A stretch of 18,113 nt of DNA from Methylococcaceae bacterium (GCA_013138855.1 WTBX01000003.1:1-18113), one strand, 5' to 3'; counted from the first letter of the stretch, positions 7,215-14,783 are shown. A program made the numbers and translations. The notes: generated by a model not told the origin, from the sequence alone.

Positions 7215-8682
7215 AAAACAACAACAAGATGAAGCCGTAACCGAACAGGTGGCAGAGCAAGTAACCGTGATTGAAAAAAAATCTAAAGCAGGATTATGGC
7301 TTATTATCATCATACTGTTAATCATCTTATTGGCAAGTGCGGGGTTTTATTTCTTACTAGAATTAAGAGATAAACAAGAAGCTCAAAGCGGTCAAATATC
7401 TAAAGAAGATCAGCGTGCGATTGAATTAACTAAGCAAATCACTAATACTCAGTCACAAATTGCGGCAATGCAATCACAACTCGCTACCTTTGGCGCAGAT
7501 GTGACAGGCTCTGATGATGTGTTTAATAAAAAACTCGCCGAATTTTCAGCCTTGCATAATGAAAAGCTGGAAATGACCCAAGCCGAATTAAAACAAAATA
7601 TTCTGCAAGTACAGCGTCAATTAGGTAAAACCCGTGGCGACTGGTTAATGGCGGATGCCGAATATTTATTAAGTGTTGCTAATCAACGGCTACATTTAGT
7701 AGGCGATTTAAAAACGACTCGCGAAGCCTTAAAAGCTGCGGATCAAAGATTGCATGAAAGTGGTGATGCCGCTGCCTTTAAAGTAAGAGCGCAAATTGCC
7801 AAAGAAATCTCAGCCTTAAAAACTGTTCCTGAAAGTGATGTCGTCGGTAGTTATGCAACCTTGCAACAATTAATCGACAAAGTTGATAGCTTATCTTTAC
7901 TATTACCCTATGCAGGTAAACCGCTTACACCGTCTAAAGAAGTTCACAGTCATGCTAAAAATAGCAAAGACTCTCATGGCATATTAGATCTTGCCTTAAA
8001 GCAGGTTGAAGGTTATGTCACTATTCGTCATGCCGATCAATCGGTTGATGAAATCTTAACGCCTTTGCAAGCACAATTTATTAAACAGCAACTTAGCATT
8101 AAGCTAGAAATGGTTAAAATTGCGCTCGTTCAAAAAAATAAAGCCCTTTATAAAACCAGTATTACTGATGCAACAAAATGGCTGAATGAACATTTTACTA
8201 AAAATGAAATTGCCAAAGATTTTATTAAGGAATTTAACACCTTAAATACCATACAAATTCATACTGAATTGCCTGATATTAGTCGCTCGTTAAAAATGTT
8301 ACGCGATATTAGTAAGCTACGAATAGAAACAGACAAAGGCTTACAGGAAGACGATAAAGCTGAAACGACTAAGCCAGAAGTGGTTAAGCCTGAAGTAATT
8401 AAGCCGACACCTGAAAAATCTGAAAATTCAACTGAGAGTGTTGTTAACAAAGACGCAGACGTTAGTACAGAAAATTCAACACCTGAGGCAACGGTAGAAA
8501 CAGTAGCAGAAAAGAAAGAAACTGCACCCTCATCTGAGGAAAAAACACCGCCTAAAGCGGATGAAACAACGCCTGCTGCCGTAGAAAAGACCGATGAAGC
8601 GGATAAAATAACGTCAAGCGCGGAGGAAGTTGTATCTGAAACGCCCCCCTCTACAGCAGAAACAACCGCCGTTGAGCAATAA
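7195..8682 (+). CDS. hemX: HemX, membrane-anchored protein of the hem operon
   Basis: A 495-residue protein starting at GTG 7195, with GGGGAA at 7185-7190 as ribosome site, inside the end of hemD. The acidic, Gln-rich N-terminus is cytosolic. One membrane helix (about residues 33-55) is followed by a long helical, coiled-coil periplasmic domain. That domain includes the conserved GDWLMADAEYLLSVANQRL segment typical of HemX. Residues about 386-495 are a low-complexity tail rich in Glu, Thr, Pro, Lys and Ala (repeats of KPEV-type units), which looks disordered. HemX is often annotated as a uroporphyrinogen-III methyltransferase, but it has no SAM-binding motif. Its real role with HemY is unsettled. 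Confidence 0.9.
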   Translation: MAEEVTEKQQQDEAVTEQVAEQVTVIEKKSKAGLWLIIIILLIILLASAGFYFLLELRDKQEAQSGQISKEDQRAIELTKQITNTQSQIAAMQSQLATFGADVTGSDDVFNKKLAEFSALHNEKLEMTQAELKQNILQVQRQLGKTRGDWLMADAEYLLSVANQRLHLVGDLKTTREALKAADQRLHESGDAAAFKVRAQIAKEISALKTVPESDVVGSYATLQQLIDKVDSLSLLLPYAGKPLTPSKEVHSHAKNSKDSHGILDLALKQVEGYVTIRHADQSVDEILTPLQAQFIKQQLSIKLEMVKIALVQKNKALYKTSITDATKWLNEHFTKNEIAKDFIKEFNTLNTIQIHTELPDISRSLKMLRDISKLRIETDKGLQEDDKAETTKPEVVKPEVIKPTPEKSENSTESVVNKDADVSTENSTPEATVETVAEKKETAPSSEEKTPPKADETTPAAVEKTDEADKITSSAEEVVSETPPSTAETTAVEQ

Positions 8683-8696
8683 ATAGGAAATCTACA

Positions 8697-9932
8697 ATGA
8701 AAAAAAATATTATTTATTTTCTAGGTTTACCTATTATTGCATTGATAGCAGCCTATTTTGTACATGACGCGCTAACAAAATACGATAATCCTGGTTATGT
8801 CTTAATGGGCATCGGGCATTGGGCATTAGAAACCACCGTCGTTTTTTTTGTAGTCGCCCAAATTATCGGCTTTTTTATTTTATATGTGTTATTTAGATTA
8901 CTAGGTTTACTATTACGTTTGCCCAGTAAAATGATGACCTCTCGCGAAACTAAAAAAGCTGACCGTTCACAAAATGCCTTGATTTCAGGCTTAGTCGATT
9001 CTGCGGCAGGTAACTGGGAACAGGCCGAAAAAGTATTAATTCGTCATGCCTCTAACAGTGGCGCACCGTTATTACATTATTTAACCGCAGCTCGCGCCGC
9101 ACAATCGCGTGGCGCGATTGATAAACGTGATGAATATCTTAAAAAAGCCGCCGATCAAGGGGGTGAAGGTGATCTTGCGGTAGGTTTAACACAAGCAGAA
9201 TTGCATTTATCTGAAAATCAATTTGAAGATGCTGTAAAGACTTTAACTAAATTAAATTCTATAGATCCAACTCAAGCAAGTGTCTTAAAATTACTGCATC
9301 AGACTTATCAAAATATCGGTGATTGGGAAGCAATACGCAAACTGATTCCCTCATTACACAAAAATAAAGTGTTAATGGAAGTTGAAGTTAAGTTGCTAGA
9401 AACAGAAACTTACAGTCGCTTATTGAAACAGAGCGCGGAAAAAGCAGACGCTTCTGAAACACGCCAACTGTGGGAAACCATTCCGCCTCATATCCAAAAA
9501 ATCACTGAAATTCGTACGATTTATTTTGCTGCGATGATAGCAGCGGAAGCAGGGGCAGAAATTCAAGAAGAAGTCGTTGCTGCAATTTCTGAAAATTGGA
9601 ATGAAACGCTATTGGTTGTTTTTGGTAATATTCAATCGAAAAATTATGTCAACCAATTACTAACGGCTGAAAAGTGGATTGCCTCGCACCCAGAAAACCC
9701 AGTGTTATTGCGAATGCTCGGTAAAATTAGTTTGAAATGCGATCAGCCTGAAAAAGCAGAAGATTATTTATCAAAAAGTCTTACGTTAGAACCAACGGTC
9801 GCAGCCTATCAATTATTAGGCGATTTATTTTATGATAAGAATGATAAAGACAAAGCGAGTGAATGTTATAAATATGGCTTAGAGCTTGCTTCCAGCGAAA
9901 TTGTACAGAATGTTGAAAATATCGCAGGTTAA
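8697..9932 (+). CDS. hemY: HemY, TPR membrane protein of the hem operon
   Basis: A 411-residue protein with two N-terminal membrane helices (about residues 5-22 and 43-70) and the HemY_N region. That region includes the GNWEQAEKVLIRHA stretch just after a basic loop. The rest is made of TPR-like helical repeats, such as ENQFEDAVKTLTKLNSIDPTQ and the C-terminal QPEKAEDYLSKSLTLEP. This is the gammaproteobacterial HemY, unrelated to the Gram-positive protoporphyrinogen oxidase of the same name. It probably acts as a scaffold in tetrapyrrole synthesis. AGGAAA lies just before ATG 8697, 14 bases after the hemX stop. It ends the operon. Confidence 0.92.
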   Translation: MKKNIIYFLGLPIIALIAAYFVHDALTKYDNPGYVLMGIGHWALETTVVFFVVAQIIGFFILYVLFRLLGLLLRLPSKMMTSRETKKADRSQNALISGLVDSAAGNWEQAEKVLIRHASNSGAPLLHYLTAARAAQSRGAIDKRDEYLKKAADQGGEGDLAVGLTQAELHLSENQFEDAVKTLTKLNSIDPTQASVLKLLHQTYQNIGDWEAIRKLIPSLHKNKVLMEVEVKLLETETYSRLLKQSAEKADASETRQLWETIPPHIQKITEIRTIYFAAMIAAEAGAEIQEEVVAAISENWNETLLVVFGNIQSKNYVNQLLTAEKWIASHPENPVLLRMLGKISLKCDQPEKAEDYLSKSLTLEPTVAAYQLLGDLFYDKNDKDKASECYKYGLELASSEIVQNVENIAG

Positions 9933-9939
9933 AACGAAA

Positions 9940-9977
9940 AGTGTTTTCAGATTCTCTAAAAAGGGTCTGAAAACACT
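9940..9977. terminator. Bidirectional terminator between convergent genes
   Basis: A perfect 12-bp stem (AGTGTTTTCAGA at 9940-9951, complement at 9966-9977) has a 14-base loop. It is followed by ATTTATTTT on the plus strand and by TTTCGTTTT on the minus strand. It would end hemY transcription and that of the minus-strand gene, whose stop codon touches it. Confidence 0.85.
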
Positions 9978-10431
9978 ATTTATTTTGAACCGATTCCTTT
10001 ATTCGTTTTTCGGTGAGTTCGCTAACCGAACTTAAACTCTTCACCTGCTCGGCTGCGTCATTTATAACGTCACCATATAAGCTTAAAACCTCCTTATTGA
10101 AATCTGCACTCTTCTTTGCTTCTAATTTGAATAGCAGCGTTTTATTTAAAAAATTATTCAATATATGCTGAACCGCAGAAATCGTTGCAGTAAATATCTC
10201 AAATTTCTCCTGCTCCTTTTCCAAAACCTTGTTATATTCTCGATTAACCAAGTAATACAACAAAACACTGGTAACTAAAACATAAAACCAACCTTTCAGC
10301 GTTTGAATTTCCCCTAATAATTTTGTATTGGTTACAAATAATTCTAATGCTCTATCAGAAAAGAAAGTCCATGTAAATCCAAACATAGCATATAAAAGCG
10401 TGATTTTAAGAGCTGTTGATAAATTTTTCAT
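9976..10431 (-). CDS. Two-TM sensor-like protein with a kinase-style helix but no ATPase domain
   Basis: A 151-residue protein. Two membrane helices (about residues 8-26 and 46-63) flank a short loop with FSDRALELF and TLKGWFYVLVTSVLLYYL. I recognise this as the N-terminal membrane module found on PAS, GGDEF and histidine-kinase sensors. After it come a coiled coil (NREYNKVLEKEQEKFEIF) and a helix with AVQHILNNFLN, whose His-x-x-Asn-Asn pattern resembles the phospho-acceptor helix of some histidine kinases (His89). There is no ATP-binding domain; the protein ends normally in EKRIKESVQNK. Function is unknown; it could be a phosphotransfer or regulatory partner. Upstream of ATG 10431 there is only a weak ribosome site. 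Confidence 0.7.
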   Translation of the reverse strand: MKNLSTALKITLLYAMFGFTWTFFSDRALELFVTNTKLLGEIQTLKGWFYVLVTSVLLYYLVNREYNKVLEKEQEKFEIFTATISAVQHILNNFLNKTLLFKLEAKKSADFNKEVLSLYGDVINDAAEQVKSLSSVSELTEKRIKESVQNK

Positions 10432-10528
10432 AGTCTGTTTAATTATGTGAAAAACTAGTAAGTCTTTACAAATGACTAATATTTTTTAAAACAATTGTTC
10501 TAATGTCCCTCATATTGCCACAATCTTG

Positions 10529-10534
10529 TACAAT
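10529..10534 (+). promoter_or_regulatory. Candidate -10 box of purM
   Basis: TACAAT lies 36 bases before the GTG start, in the same TACAATATC string seen upstream of hemC. A TTGCCA at 10515 is too close to be its -35. Confidence 0.3.
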
Positions 10535-10570
10535 ATCCCAATTTTAAACCTTTTACTCAAGAGAAAAACA

Positions 10571-11614
10571 GTGAGCGAAAACCATTCAGAAGGCCTCAAT
10601 TATAAAAGTGCAGGCGTTGATATAGAAGCAGGTAATCAATTAGTCGAACGCATCAAACCTATTGCTGCAAGAACACGCACCGCTGGTGTTATGGCTGGGT
10701 TAGGCGGTTTTGGTTCGCTCTTTGAGTTGCCATTAGACCGTTATAAGCAGCCTATTTTAGTGTCTGGTACCGATGGCGTAGGAACTAAATTAAAGCTTGC
10801 GGTGGAGTTGAATATTCACAATACCATTGGCATTGATTTAGTCGCGATGTGTGTGAATGATATTATAGTACAAGGTGCAGAATCTTTATTTTTCTTAGAT
10901 TATTTTGCGACAGGAAAATTAGATATAGATACTGCCGCCTCAGTTGTTGAAGGCATTGGTAAAGGCTGTGAATTAGCAGGCGCAGCATTAGTCGGTGGCG
11001 AAACCGCAGAAATGCCAGGTATGTATGCCGATGGTGAATATGATTTAGCAGGCTTTAGTGTCGGGATTGTCGAAAAAGACCGCATTATTGACGGCAGTAA
11101 AGTTAAAGCAGGCGATAAATTAATTGGTATTGCCTCATCAGGCGTGCATTCTAATGGTTACTCTTTAGTCCGTAAAATTATTGCAGACAAAAATATTTCA
11201 TTAGAGGGAAGACTGAATGGAACGCCTTTAGGTGAAGTCTTATTAAAGCCTACACGTATTTATGTAAAACCGCTGTTAGCGTTATTAAAAACAGTTGATG
11301 TTCATGCTTTGGCGCATATCACAGGTGGCGGCATTACTGAAAACCTACCGCGCGTTTTATCAGCAGGGCTTGATGCTAATATTAAATTAGACTCATGGAA
11401 GCAGACTGATATATTTACATGGTTACAAGTGCAAGGTAATGTTTCAACAGCGGATATGTTAACAACTTTTAATTGTGGTATCGGTATGGTTGTTTGTGTT
11501 GCCGCAGAAGATGAGGCTGCAACGATGGCAAGCTTAGAGCAACAAGGCGAAACTGTCTTTTCTATTGGCGAAGTGGTCAGTGGTGAAGGTGAAGCTAAGG
11601 TTAATTATTTATAA
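10571..11614 (+). CDS. purM: Phosphoribosylformylglycinamidine cyclo-ligase (AIR synthetase)
   Basis: Converts FGAM to aminoimidazole ribotide with ATP, in cytosolic purine synthesis. From GTG 10571 the product has 347 residues, the family's usual length. It starts just before the conserved YKSAGVDIEAGNQLVERIK. AAGAG at 10558-10563 is a fair ribosome site. A longer reading from ATG 10526 would cover the likely promoter and add an unrelated hydrophobic leader, so I reject it. Intact motifs are VSGTDGVGTKLKLA, VAMCVNDIIVQGAE, FLDYFATGKL, GGETAEMPGMY, SSGVHSNGYSL, and HITGGGITENLPRVL. purN usually follows purM in gammaproteobacteria but is absent here. Confidence 0.97.
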   Translation: MSENHSEGLNYKSAGVDIEAGNQLVERIKPIAARTRTAGVMAGLGGFGSLFELPLDRYKQPILVSGTDGVGTKLKLAVELNIHNTIGIDLVAMCVNDIIVQGAESLFFLDYFATGKLDIDTAASVVEGIGKGCELAGAALVGGETAEMPGMYADGEYDLAGFSVGIVEKDRIIDGSKVKAGDKLIGIASSGVHSNGYSLVRKIIADKNISLEGRLNGTPLGEVLLKPTRIYVKPLLALLKTVDVHALAHITGGGITENLPRVLSAGLDANIKLDSWKQTDIFTWLQVQGNVSTADMLTTFNCGIGMVVCVAAEDEAATMASLEQQGETVFSIGEVVSGEGEAKVNYL

Positions 11615-11620
11615 CCTCTT

Positions 11621-11646
11621 GGAGCCGCGATTTTAGTCGCGGTTCC
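11621..11646 (+). repeat. GGAG-headed REP-like hairpin behind purM
   Basis: GGAGCCGCGA and TCGCGGTTCC form a 10-bp stem (one wobble) around TTTTAG. It begins with GGAG, 6 bases after the purM stop. No T-run follows, so any terminator role is uncertain. Its core (CGCGATTTTAGTCGCG) is shared with the weaker copy at 12466-12488. Confidence 0.65.
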
Positions 11647-11681
11647 GATGTGCAAAAGCTTTCGCTCAGGTACTTAAATAT

Positions 11682-11707
11682 GGAGTCCAAAACATGTTTT
11701 GGACTCT
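11682..11707 (+). repeat. GGAG-headed perfect palindrome (REP-like)
   Basis: The 24-base stretch 11683-11706 is a perfect palindrome (GAGTCCAAAACA and its complement) preceded by G, so it opens with GGAGTCC. The inverted pair at 12606-12716 opens with the same heptamer but a different core. Confidence 0.65.
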
Positions 11708-11757
11708 AGTTGATAAAGTAATATTTCTTCTGAGGGTTTCGTAAAAACACCCAAATA

Positions 11758-11810
11758 AGGACTGGCAGTCCTCTGGGGGATATGAAAATCAAGAAAGGAC
11801 TGCCAGTCCT
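11758..11810. repeat. Inverted pair of 15-bp palindromes (REPIN-like)
   Basis: AGGACTGGCAGTCCT at 11758-11772 is itself palindromic around GGC. Its exact reverse complement lies at 11796-11810, 23 bases later. The GACTGGC core matches the hairpin at 3006-3056. It lacks a GGAG or GTAG head. Confidence 0.65.
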
Positions 11811-11859
11811 GATGCTAAATTATCTTAATTCTACGAGGGGATACTAAAGAGCCTTTTTT

Positions 11860-11928
11860 ATTTTGAAGCTTAGTGAAAAAACTTGTTTTTTCACTCCAAA
11901 TAGAAAAATATTTCCTGCCCATTATTTA
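11860..11928 (+). repeat. Direct repeat, left copy (contains a REP-like hairpin)
   Basis: About 69 bases matching 12736-12804 in the same orientation, with runs such as AGTGAAAAAACTTG, ACTCCAAA, AAAAAT, CTGCC and TATTT. It includes the hairpin 11873-11897, which on the minus strand is GGAG-headed. It covers the last codons of the DUF2199 gene. Confidence 0.65.
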
Positions 11929-12446
11929 GGGTGCATACAAAATTCAGCAATTCGTTGGGCTTTTTCAATAGAAATATAAGTATTTAAATCATTCGCCAAT
12001 TCATGACCGTCTTGCTCAATTTCCAGATAAGGACGGATGCCATTTTTTCGTGGGCGAACTTGAGCTTTTAAACTTAAAGTATCGTCATAATAAGGCAACT
12101 TGCTACTAAACCAGCCAAAGTACGAATCACTTTCATCGACATCATCCCAGCCTGTCACATAACGATTAAAATTTTGCGCTGAGAGCGAAACCCATATTCC
12201 CCATATAAACGGCTCATCGCAGCCTAGAATCGGAACTTCCAAGCAAGCTCTAATAAAATGGTGAATATTGTCACCGTCTTTTACTTTAAATAAATCTTCG
12301 CCTGATTCAATAATATTATCTTTTTCAGATTCAGGAAGTTGATTAACATAAGTCGGTGCAGGGAATGCAAAGCTTGGTGAACCTTCGTGTAGTTCTCCGC
12401 AACATGAGCATTTAAAACTAAATATATTGGATGATTTTGATTTCAT
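11922..12446 (-). CDS. DUF2199 domain protein
   Basis: A 174-residue soluble protein. It starts with a probable zinc-binding CSCCGELHEG (about residues 14-23), followed by the DUF2199 pattern: PSFAFPAPTYV, a HHFIRACLEVPI core, FIWGIWVSLSAQNF, GWFSSKLPYYDDTLSLKAQV and RPYLEIEQDGHELAND. Family function is unknown. Such genes are typically scattered and accessory. Here it is alone on the minus strand. It is bracketed by 25-bp inverted hairpin copies (11873-11897 and 12565-12589) and by longer direct repeats (11860-11928 and 12736-12804), the left copy reaching into its stop codon. This suggests arrival or rearrangement as a cassette. Confidence 0.85.
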   Translation of the reverse strand: MKSKSSNIFSFKCSCCGELHEGSPSFAFPAPTYVNQLPESEKDNIIESGEDLFKVKDGDNIHHFIRACLEVPILGCDEPFIWGIWVSLSAQNFNRYVTGWDDVDESDSYFGWFSSKLPYYDDTLSLKAQVRPRKNGIRPYLEIEQDGHELANDLNTYISIEKAQRIAEFCMHPK

Positions 12447-12465
12447 GATGGTTTTGTAAATCTTT

Positions 12466-12488
12466 GGAAACGCGGTCTTCAGTCGCGT
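12466..12488 (+). repeat. Degenerate REP-like hairpin
   Basis: GGAAACGCGGTCTTCAGTCGCGT pairs only by ACGCG/CGCGT. It parallels the hairpin at 11621-11646 (CGCG core, then TCTTCAGT against TTTTAGT). It sits upstream of the DUF2199 start, so it is also in that gene's control region. Confidence 0.45.
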
Positions 12489-12564
12489 GATTGTGTAATA
12501 GAGTAGCTAATGAACGGACAAAAGAGTAAATATTGCAGCGATTAAATAACTGATGTTACGCAGA

Positions 12565-12589
12565 GGAGTGAAAAAACAAGTTTTTTCAC
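12565..12589 (+). repeat. GGAG-headed hairpin, inverted copy of 11873-11897
   Basis: GGAG overlaps a stem GTGAAAAAAC-AA-GTTTTTTCAC. All 25 bases are the exact reverse complement of 11873-11897. A third copy in the left copy's orientation, with two changes, is at 12749-12773. Confidence 0.75.
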
Positions 12590-12605
12590 GTTTGCATATA
12601 ACGAC

Positions 12606-12716
12606 GGAGTCCAATAGCTTTAGCTATTGGCGAGTTTTTAAAACTGCTAAAACAGGCAGCTTCAAAAAAGTTTTAGTTCTGCCTCTTCACGCCAATAGCT
12701 AAAGCTACTGGACTCC
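12606..12716. repeat. REPIN: inverted pair of GGAG-headed palindromes
   Basis: Left arm 12606-12632 and right arm 12690-12716 are inverted copies over 27 bases with one mismatch. Each arm opens (outside to inside) with GGAGTCC and contains a palindrome, CCAATAGCT/AGCTATTGG in the left arm. The spacer holds smaller inverted repeats (CTAAAAC/GTTTTAG and AGGCAG/CTGCCT). The geometry is that of REPINs. Confidence 0.75.
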
Positions 12717-12735
12717 AACATAAGCCAATACTTCG

Positions 12736-12804
12736 ATTTTAAACGTCAGTGAAAAAACTTGCTTTTTTACTCCAAACAACAAAAATGTTTACTGCCGACT
12801 ATTT
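12736..12804 (+). repeat. Direct repeat, right copy
   Basis: The counterpart of 11860-11928. The hairpin part (12749-12773) differs from the left copy at two of 25 bases and so pairs less well. Together the copies enclose DUF2199 and the REPIN. Confidence 0.65.
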
Positions 12805-12858
12805 GGCTATTTACAATTTTTGCATAACATCAGTTACATTAAAACTTTAGGTTTCCAA

Positions 12859-13698
12859 ATGACACCGCTAGACCTAAAAGCATCATCCTTCTTTCAAGCA
12901 ATGACTAACGCCCTGCTGTTATATCTTTTCTTTTTAGGCTTAATTTATGTTTTTCAAGATAAATTAACTTATTTTCCAGCAATTCAAACTCAAGACACTT
13001 TAGTCAAACAAGCGAATGCAAATGCTTTAAAGCTATGGCCGAAAACTGACTATCGCGGTTTAATTAAGCAAAATGATACTGACGTTAAAGGTACTATTTT
13101 AGTCTTTCATGGCAATGCAGGCTCTGCAATAAATCGCGGCTATTATGTATCTGCATTGGAAAATCTGGGTTATAGAGTCATCATTGCAGAATATCTTGGT
13201 TATGGTGCGCGTTCTGGAATAAAAAATGAAGCCCATTTAGTGGAAGATGCTTTGCAAACTGCTCAACTCGTTTTGCAGACGTTTGATGAACCGCTTTATT
13301 TATGGGGCGAATCTTTAGGTGCAGGTGTCGCAACGGCGGTTGCTAACAGCAAATTACCCATAGCAGGTATCGTATTGGTCACTCCTTTTGATAATCTTCC
13401 CAATGTTGCCCAACATCACTACTGGTATTTTTTCGGTAAATGGTTAACGAAAGATAACTATGACAATGTCGCGAATTTGAAAGCATTCAAAGGAAACGTC
13501 GCTATTATCATGGCAGAACAAGATGAAGTGATTCCTAATTCTTTGACCTTAAATTTATATAACAATATTCAATCGCAAAAGAAATTGTGGCGATTTGCTA
13601 ATGCAGGGCATAACAGCCTACCATTTTCTAAAAACCTACCTTGGTGGCAGGACGTTATGAATTTTATTACTCACGATGAAAATACTTCAGTTTTTTAA
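12859..13698 (+). CDS. Membrane-anchored alpha/beta hydrolase
   Basis: A 279-residue protein with an N-terminal membrane anchor (about residues 15-32) followed by an alpha/beta-hydrolase domain like that of YfhR or Bem46 proteins. The oxyanion HGNAG is at 84-88, the nucleophile Ser152 in GESLGAG, the acid Asp222 in AEQDEVIP and the base His251 in NAGHNSLP. The triad is complete and in order. The domain probably faces the periplasm. ATG 12859 is chosen because AGG sits 7 bases before it. An in-frame TTG at 12820 would add 13 residues and lacks a ribosome site. The substrate is unknown, possibly an ester. No operon partner is seen. Confidence 0.85.
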   Translation: MTPLDLKASSFFQAMTNALLLYLFFLGLIYVFQDKLTYFPAIQTQDTLVKQANANALKLWPKTDYRGLIKQNDTDVKGTILVFHGNAGSAINRGYYVSALENLGYRVIIAEYLGYGARSGIKNEAHLVEDALQTAQLVLQTFDEPLYLWGESLGAGVATAVANSKLPIAGIVLVTPFDNLPNVAQHHYWYFFGKWLTKDNYDNVANLKAFKGNVAIIMAEQDEVIPNSLTLNLYNNIQSQKKLWRFANAGHNSLPFSKNLPWWQDVMNFITHDENTSVF

Positions 13699-13877
13699 AT
13701 ATTTTACCAATACCGTTCGGCACAATTATTTCGTAGCAATAATTACCAGCCTTATTTCAGGCGTTAGTATTTCAAAAAGCAGGTTTTGTAAGCATTTTAT
13801 CCAGTGAATGCTCATTTTCCAAAACTCCTTGAGTCGTTCTCCCAGTAGAGTGACAAGTCCTCTTGCAGGAGTCCGCG

Positions 13878-14189
13878 TTAAATGGTTTTCTCGCTGTTTA
13901 ACCTTTGGTTTTTATGACTGCTAATCTCTTCTAACTGTTTTAAATTACCCGCTTGTTCTTGATTGTGTTCTTGAATAAGGCTTTGTTTAAAATGCAATAA
14001 TAGCAAATATACAATCATGTAGAGATAAAATTGCGTTTCAATGCCTCTTTCGCTATGCGACCATAAATGTAATGCGTGAAAAGTACGTTTGATGCTGCGA
14101 AAAAACAGCTCTATCTGCCAACGATAGGCATATAACATGATGATTTCGCCTGTGGTTAAATCCAAACGATTGGTGGCAATGCGATACAA
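13878..14189 (-). pseudogene. IS4-family transposase remnant (C-terminal piece)
   Basis: About 103 residues from the end of a DDE transposase. The IS4 signature Y-x2-R-x3-E-x6-K is exact: YAYRWQIELFFRSIK, with the catalytic Glu. It continues in HALHLWSHSERGIETQFYLYMIVYLLLLHFKQ (quoted here in pieces: HALHLWSHSERG, YLYMIVYLLLL). The N-terminal part with both catalytic Asp residues is missing. Reading upstream on the minus strand, a TAG (14196-14198) ends homology immediately before the smr gene. TTG 14189 is the only start-like codon, so it is not a functional gene. Flanking 13699-13877 shows no terminal repeats I can recognise. Confidence 0.8.
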
Positions 14190-14204
14190 CCAAAACTAGC
14201 CAAC

Positions 14205-14750
14205 GTGTCAAAAAAAACTCTCTCAGAAGAAGATGCCAATTTATTTAGACAGTCAGTTGGCAACGTTAAAATTATAGAAAGTGATACTGTGTTATTGCAA
14301 ACAGCGAGCAAACCTAAACCCATTCCCAAGTCTCAAACTGATGAGGATGAAAACCCTTTTACAGAGTCGCCTGTTCTAGGAGAGCAACTACGCGCTGAAG
14401 ACAGTATGAGTTTTTTGAGTACAGGTTTGCAAAAAAATGTTTTAAAAAAATTGCGTCGTGGTTATTTCGGTTTAGATGCAGAATTAGATTTACATGGTTT
14501 AAATAGCCGAGAAGCTAAACACCATTTACAACATTTTTTGCATGATTGTGTAGAAGACGGTTGTCGTTGTGTTCATATTATTCACGGCAAAGGTTATCGT
14601 TCAGAAGATGGTTTTCCAATTTTAAAAAATAGCGTCAATATTTGGTTAAGACAGCATAATGACGTTCAAGCCTTTTGTTCGGCATCGCCAAGAGAAGGTG
14701 GAACGGGTGCGGTTTTGGTATTACTTCATATCGCCGATAAATATAAATAA
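14205..14750 (+). CDS. Smr domain protein (stand-alone, SmrA/SmrB-like)
   Basis: A 181-residue protein with a basic and acidic N-terminal linker (about residues 1-85) and a C-terminal Smr domain. The Smr motifs are LDLHG (94-98), HGKG (127-130) and GGTGA (165-169). Small Smr proteins are nucleases; SmrB of E. coli cleaves mRNA at collided ribosomes. SmrA versus SmrB cannot be assigned firmly. The start is GTG 14205, giving the typical MSKKTLSEEDANLFRQSVG opening. There is no Shine-Dalgarno, because the IS4 remnant runs up to within 15 bases of the start. The native upstream region may have been replaced. Confidence 0.85.
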   Translation: MSKKTLSEEDANLFRQSVGNVKIIESDTVLLQTASKPKPIPKSQTDEDENPFTESPVLGEQLRAEDSMSFLSTGLQKNVLKKLRRGYFGLDAELDLHGLNSREAKHHLQHFLHDCVEDGCRCVHIIHGKGYRSEDGFPILKNSVNIWLRQHNDVQAFCSASPREGGTGAVLVLLHIADKYK

Positions 14751-14783
14751 GGAATGAAATTAACTTAGATAATACCCGTTTAA

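Noticed and set aside
7195..8682. HemX as a true uroporphyrinogen-III methyltransferase
   Set aside because: No SAM-binding motif of the CysG/CobA family is present; the name is a common annotation carry-over.
10526..10570. N-terminal extension of purM from ATG 10526
   Set aside because: It would run through the probable -10 box and add a hydrophobic leader absent from PurM; GTG 10571 gives the normal length and has a ribosome site.
11621..11646. Intrinsic terminator of purM
   Set aside because: The stem is good but no U-run follows, and its GGAG head and sister copy at 12466 fit a REP element better. A secondary terminator role stays possible.
13724..13744. Small inverted repeat AATTATT/AATAATT as a terminator or IS end
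   Set aside because: It is a 7-bp AT-only stem with no T-run and no matching copy near the other side of the IS4 remnant.
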